The position numbers were made by a program, and so were the translations under genes. Positions 61,386 through 64,000 of a stretch of DNA of 64,000 nucleotides are shown here, in pieces; position 1 is the first letter of the stretch; each line of letters begins with the position of its first letter. The notes beneath the pieces were generated by a model. It did no database searches. It was given only the letters and a program-made list of their open reading frames with translations, and was not told where the DNA came from. Location of the stretch: contig NZ_AP024412.1 in NCBI RefSeq assembly GCF_016865445.1, forward strand, positions 1,798,001 through 1,862,000, read 5' to 3'. Source of the stretch: Mariniplasma anaerobium (lineage in GTDB: Bacteria; Bacillota_I; Bacilli_A; Acholeplasmatales; Acholeplasmataceae).

Positions 61386-62732
61386 TTACTTTCCTAAGCA
61401 AAATTTTGAGAACAATTCATTTAGTAAATCATCTTGATAATATTCACCTAAAATCTCTCCTAATGACTTCCATGCTTGGGTTAAATCTATAGCATAAACA
61501 TCAACAGGCATATCAATTTCTATAGATGCTAAAACATTTAATAAAGATTGTTTTGCTTCTTTGACTTTTTGTATATGTCTTACATTAGATAAATAGTTAA
61601 AATCTCTAGATTCAATATCTTCTAATGACAAGAGTTTTAAGATCGCTTTTTCTAAATCTTTTAAACCTTCTTTAGTAAGTGTAGATATACTTAATACTTC
61701 TTCAAGTTGTAGTGCTTTAGGAAGGTCTGCTTTATTACCAATAATAATTCTTCTTTGATCTTTCGTTAGTGCTAATAAGGTTTGATCTTCTTTGGTTAAA
61801 GCTTTACTTCTATCAAGAACAAGTAACACAAGTTCAGCTTCGGTAATTGCCTTTTTAGAGCGATTTACCCCTATTTTCTCTACAACATCTTCTGTGTCTC
61901 TGATACCTGCTGTATCCATTAATTTTAATGTAACACCACTAACGTTGATATAAGCTTCAATCGTGTCTCTAGTTGTTCCTTCGATTTCTGTAACGATTGC
62001 TCTTTCTTCATCTAATAGTGCATTTAATAGACTTGATTTTCCAACATTTGGTTTACCAACTATTGCGGTTTTTACACCATCTCGAATGATTTGATTTTTT
62101 TGTGATTCTCTTAAAATTAAATCAATTTCATTGATTAAATCAAGTGTTTTTGGTTTAATGATTTCTTTGCTCATAACGATTGCATCATCATATTCAGGAT
62201 AGTCAATATTTACTTCTATGTGAGCGATGATTGTTAAAAGTTTATCTCTTAAATTTCTTATGAGTTTTGATGTTTCTTTTTGAACGCCTAAATTAGCAAT
62301 CTTCATTGCTTTCTCACTTTTAGCATGGATGAGGTCCATAATCGATTCTGCTTCAACTAAATCAATTCTACCGTTTAAATATGCACGTTCACTAAACTCT
62401 CCTGGATTAGCTAATCTAATATCTAGTTCCAAGATACGTTCTAAGACTTTTTGCGTGATTAAAATACCTCCATGACAATTCACTTCAACTGTGTTTTCAG
62501 CAGTAAATGTTTTAGGAGCTCTCAATACAGTAACCATAACTTCATCTAAATGACTGCCATCATTATTAATGATATGTCCATAATGGACGGTATGACTTTT
62601 TACTTTATTTAAATCTCTACCTTTAAAAATTTTATTAAATTCTAAAATTGCAGATTCTCCAGAGATTCTAATAACTGATATGCCTGCAGTTCCAAAAGCG
62701 GTAGATATTGCAGCAATTGATTCTAAATGCAT
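61386..62732 (-). CDS. mnmE: tRNA uridine-5-carboxymethylaminomethyl GTPase MnmE
   Basis: Works with MnmG to modify wobble uridine 34 of tRNAs. 448 residues. N-terminal folate-binding domain (about 1-118; MHLESIAAISTAFGTAGISVIRISG), helical domain, and an inserted G domain (about 215-370) with GKPNVGKSS (G1), DTAG (G3) and NKAD (G4). The C-terminus FCLGK carries the conserved catalytic Cys. It overlaps the MgtC-like gene by a few bases. Confidence 0.96.
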   Translation of the reverse strand: MHLESIAAISTAFGTAGISVIRISGESAILEFNKIFKGRDLNKVKSHTVHYGHIINNDGSHLDEVMVTVLRAPKTFTAENTVEVNCHGGILITQKVLERILELDIRLANPGEFSERAYLNGRIDLVEAESIMDLIHAKSEKAMKIANLGVQKETSKLIRNLRDKLLTIIAHIEVNIDYPEYDDAIVMSKEIIKPKTLDLINEIDLILRESQKNQIIRDGVKTAIVGKPNVGKSSLLNALLDEERAIVTEIEGTTRDTIEAYINVSGVTLKLMDTAGIRDTEDVVEKIGVNRSKKAITEAELVLLVLDRSKALTKEDQTLLALTKDQRRIIIGNKADLPKALQLEEVLSISTLTKEGLKDLEKAILKLLSLEDIESRDFNYLSNVRHIQKVKEAKQSLLNVLASIEIDMPVDVYAIDLTQAWKSLGEILGEYYQDDLLNELFSKFCLGK

Positions 62733-63256
62733 TATTTTATTTCTCTATCGTTGGGCTCTTGTTTGTGATGTGGTTTAAATGGATTAAATCCTCTATAAAA
62801 GTCTCTAGCCAAGACTAAAACGATCATTAATACACCTAAAATTGACCCAACAAGAATATATCCACTACCTAAGATTAAACCTACCATCGCAGTAACCCAA
62901 ATGGTTGCTGCTGTGGTTATACCTCGTACAACATGAGCTTGATCCTTAATGATTACCCCAGCGCCTACAAAACCAATACCAGTAACAACTTGTGCGATAA
63001 CTCTTTGTTGTTCAGGATCTATGTTTAGGCCGCTTTGAGCGAGAAGAATTTGTTGTTCAAACATTAATCTTTGCATAATAGCGATACCTGCACTTCCAAG
63101 TGCAACCAAAATATGAGATGAAAGTCCTGCAGCTTTACCTACATTTTGTCTTTCAAATCCAACAAAAGCAGAAATGATGTAAGTTAAAAATAGCGGTAAT
63201 AAAATTTTTAATAGGATATCGTTAAATGTCATACCAAGTTCTAATTCTAAAATCAT
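62732..63256 (-). CDS. MgtC/SapB-family membrane protein
   Basis: A 174-residue membrane protein with four to five helices. FVGFERQNVGKAAGLSSHILVALGSA and GIGFVGAGVIIKD with GITTAATIWVTAMVGL are the MgtC signature. The C-terminal cytoplasmic domain of longer MgtC members is missing; the protein ends in a short basic tail. Roles in Mg2+-limited growth are known for MgtC; here function is uncertain. Its ATG overlaps the TGA of the upstream ttcA-like gene (ATGA). Confidence 0.87.
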   Translation of the reverse strand: MILELELGMTFNDILLKILLPLFLTYIISAFVGFERQNVGKAAGLSSHILVALGSAGIAIMQRLMFEQQILLAQSGLNIDPEQQRVIAQVVTGIGFVGAGVIIKDQAHVVRGITTAATIWVTAMVGLILGSGYILVGSILGVLMIVLVLARDFYRGFNPFKPHHKQEPNDREIK

Positions 63257-64000
63257 ATTTTTTTCTCCCTTTCTTTATACATTTGATTAAAATGTATTTT
63301 TTCATTATTTTTATTATATCCCAAAATTGCATCTAAATTAACATTAGTTGCTGACGTATAAATGGATTGATCAATATCAGGATGTATCTTTCTTAAAGAT
63401 TCAATTAATTCCTTGATTTCTCTTCTTTTTGAACTTGTTTTTTCTGCAACAACTGTGCAACCACAGTTCATAGATTGTATACCACTATATTTAATCCATC
63501 TAATGATATCTCTTTCTTTAACTTGCATCATAGGTCTAATAAGTTCAATACCTTCAAAGTTATCTGACTGTATTTTAGGAACCATTGTTTTAAATTGACC
63601 ACCATAAAACATATTTAATAATGTTGTTTCAATGACATCATCAAAATGATGACCTAAAGCTAGTTTATTACATCCAAGTTCTTTTGCTGCATTGTATAAG
63701 AATCCTCTTCTCATTCTTGCGCACATATAACAAGGATTTTGTTTTGCAATTTTGCCAACAACCTCAAATATTTGTGAATTTCTAATTTCTAAATCAATAT
63801 TTAGATATTTACAGTTTGTTTCAAGTAACTCTCTATTAACGTCTCTAAATCCTGGATCCATGGATAGGAAAACTACTTCAAAAGGTATTTTATTATGTTT
63901 TTGCAATTCTTGAAATAACTTAGCTAAAACTAAACTATCTTTGCCACCTGATATACCTACAGCAATTTTATCACCAGGAGCTATCAAATCATATTCATTA
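63253..64000 (-). CDS. TtcA-family tRNA thiolation PP-loop protein, 5'-truncated by window edge
   Basis: PP-loop ATPase of the TtcA/TilS type: IAVGISGGKDSLVLAKLF is the SGGKDS motif, NPCYMCARMRRG is the first CxxC, GHHFDDVIETTLLNMFYGG is the second conserved block, and MNCGCTV is the second cysteine pair. These Cys bind the [4Fe-4S] cluster in TtcA, which makes 2-thiocytidine in tRNA. The frame stays open upstream of the first possible start (TTG at 63987) to the window edge, and homologues have about 20 more residues, so the real start lies outside. TtcA versus a related thiolase cannot be settled. Confidence 0.85.
   Translation of the reverse strand, partial: NEYDLIAPGDKIAVGISGGKDSLVLAKLFQELQKHNKIPFEVVFLSMDPGFRDVNRELLETNCKYLNIDLEIRNSQIFEVVGKIAKQNPCYMCARMRRGFLYNAAKELGCNKLALGHHFDDVIETTLLNMFYGGQFKTMVPKIQSDNFEGIELIRPMMQVKERDIIRWIKYSGIQSMNCGCTVVAEKTSSKRREIKELIESLRKIHPDIDQSIYTSATNVNLDAILGYNKNNEKIHFNQMYKEREKKI

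Noticed and set aside
1-64000. tRNA or rRNA genes, insertion sequences or prophage
   Set aside because: I saw no cloverleaf or rRNA-like stretches, transposases, terminal inverted repeats or phage structural genes.

Overview
The window is A+T-rich DNA whose conserved genes belong to the low-GC Bacillota/Mollicutes lineage: an RNA polymerase delta subunit, the rpoE-pyrG-fba and dnaX-ybaB-recR neighbourhoods, and strong AGGAGG-type ribosome binding sites. TGA is used as a normal stop codon (for example at 9361, 32770 and 63253), which excludes code-4 mycoplasmas. The content resembles an Acholeplasma/Izemoplasma/Haloplasma-type bacterium or another small-genome Bacillota. That placement is an inference; nothing here proves whether the cell has a wall. 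Nearly every gene is on the minus strand. The exceptions are a truncated helicase at the left edge and a 55-residue ferredoxin near 7.5 kb.

Layout. 1-5.2 kb: end of a Rad3/DinG-type helicase, a TspO-related membrane protein, a SecB-like chaperone, a membrane-anchored alpha/beta hydrolase and an enoyl-CoA hydratase-family protein. 5.3-7.2 kb: a membrane GGDEF protein preceded by a SAM-I (S-box) riboswitch with an intrinsic terminator. 7.7-26.7 kb: one long operon encoding two solute-binding proteins, two pairs of ABC permeases, three accessory envelope proteins, a DUF624 protein, NamZ (DUF1343), NagZ, a MurK-like kinase, MurQ and NagB. 26.9-29.4 kb: an abundant-looking surface protein with its own strong promoter overlapped by a perfect cre box. 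29.5-41.5 kb: a second operon with AnmK, a GH4-like protein, three GHL10 domains on two proteins, an AmiE-like serine hydrolase and a modular Amidase_2 lipoprotein. 41.7-46.1 kb: a MurR/RpiR-type regulator and an EtfB-EtfA-LctD lactate dehydrogenase set. 46-54.5 kb: lipoproteins, a phosphodiester glycosidase, a LmbE-like deacetylase paired with a ROK-like protein, a flavoprotein and an SGNH hydrolase. 54.5-64 kb: housekeeping genes (fba, pyrG with a CTP-type attenuator, rpoE, recR, ybaB, dnaX, mnmE, mgtC-like, ttcA-like).

Main interpretation. The region from 7.7 to 46 kb reads as a peptidoglycan-scavenging island. Surface amidase and GHL10 enzymes would strip and cut foreign wall glycan. ABC systems would import the fragments. 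Cytoplasmic AmiE-like, NamZ and NagZ enzymes would reduce them to MurNAc and GlcNAc, and MurK, AnmK, MurQ and NagB would feed glycolysis. MurQ releases D-lactate, and the adjacent electron-bifurcating-type lactate dehydrogenase could oxidise it to pyruvate. A 13-bp sequence (ATATCATAGATAT), each time the core of a larger palindrome, sits just upstream of candidate -10 boxes of both the import/catabolic operon and the lactate operon, which suggests shared control. Individual enzyme families are recognised from motifs; the integrated system, its substrates and the regulatory link are inferences.
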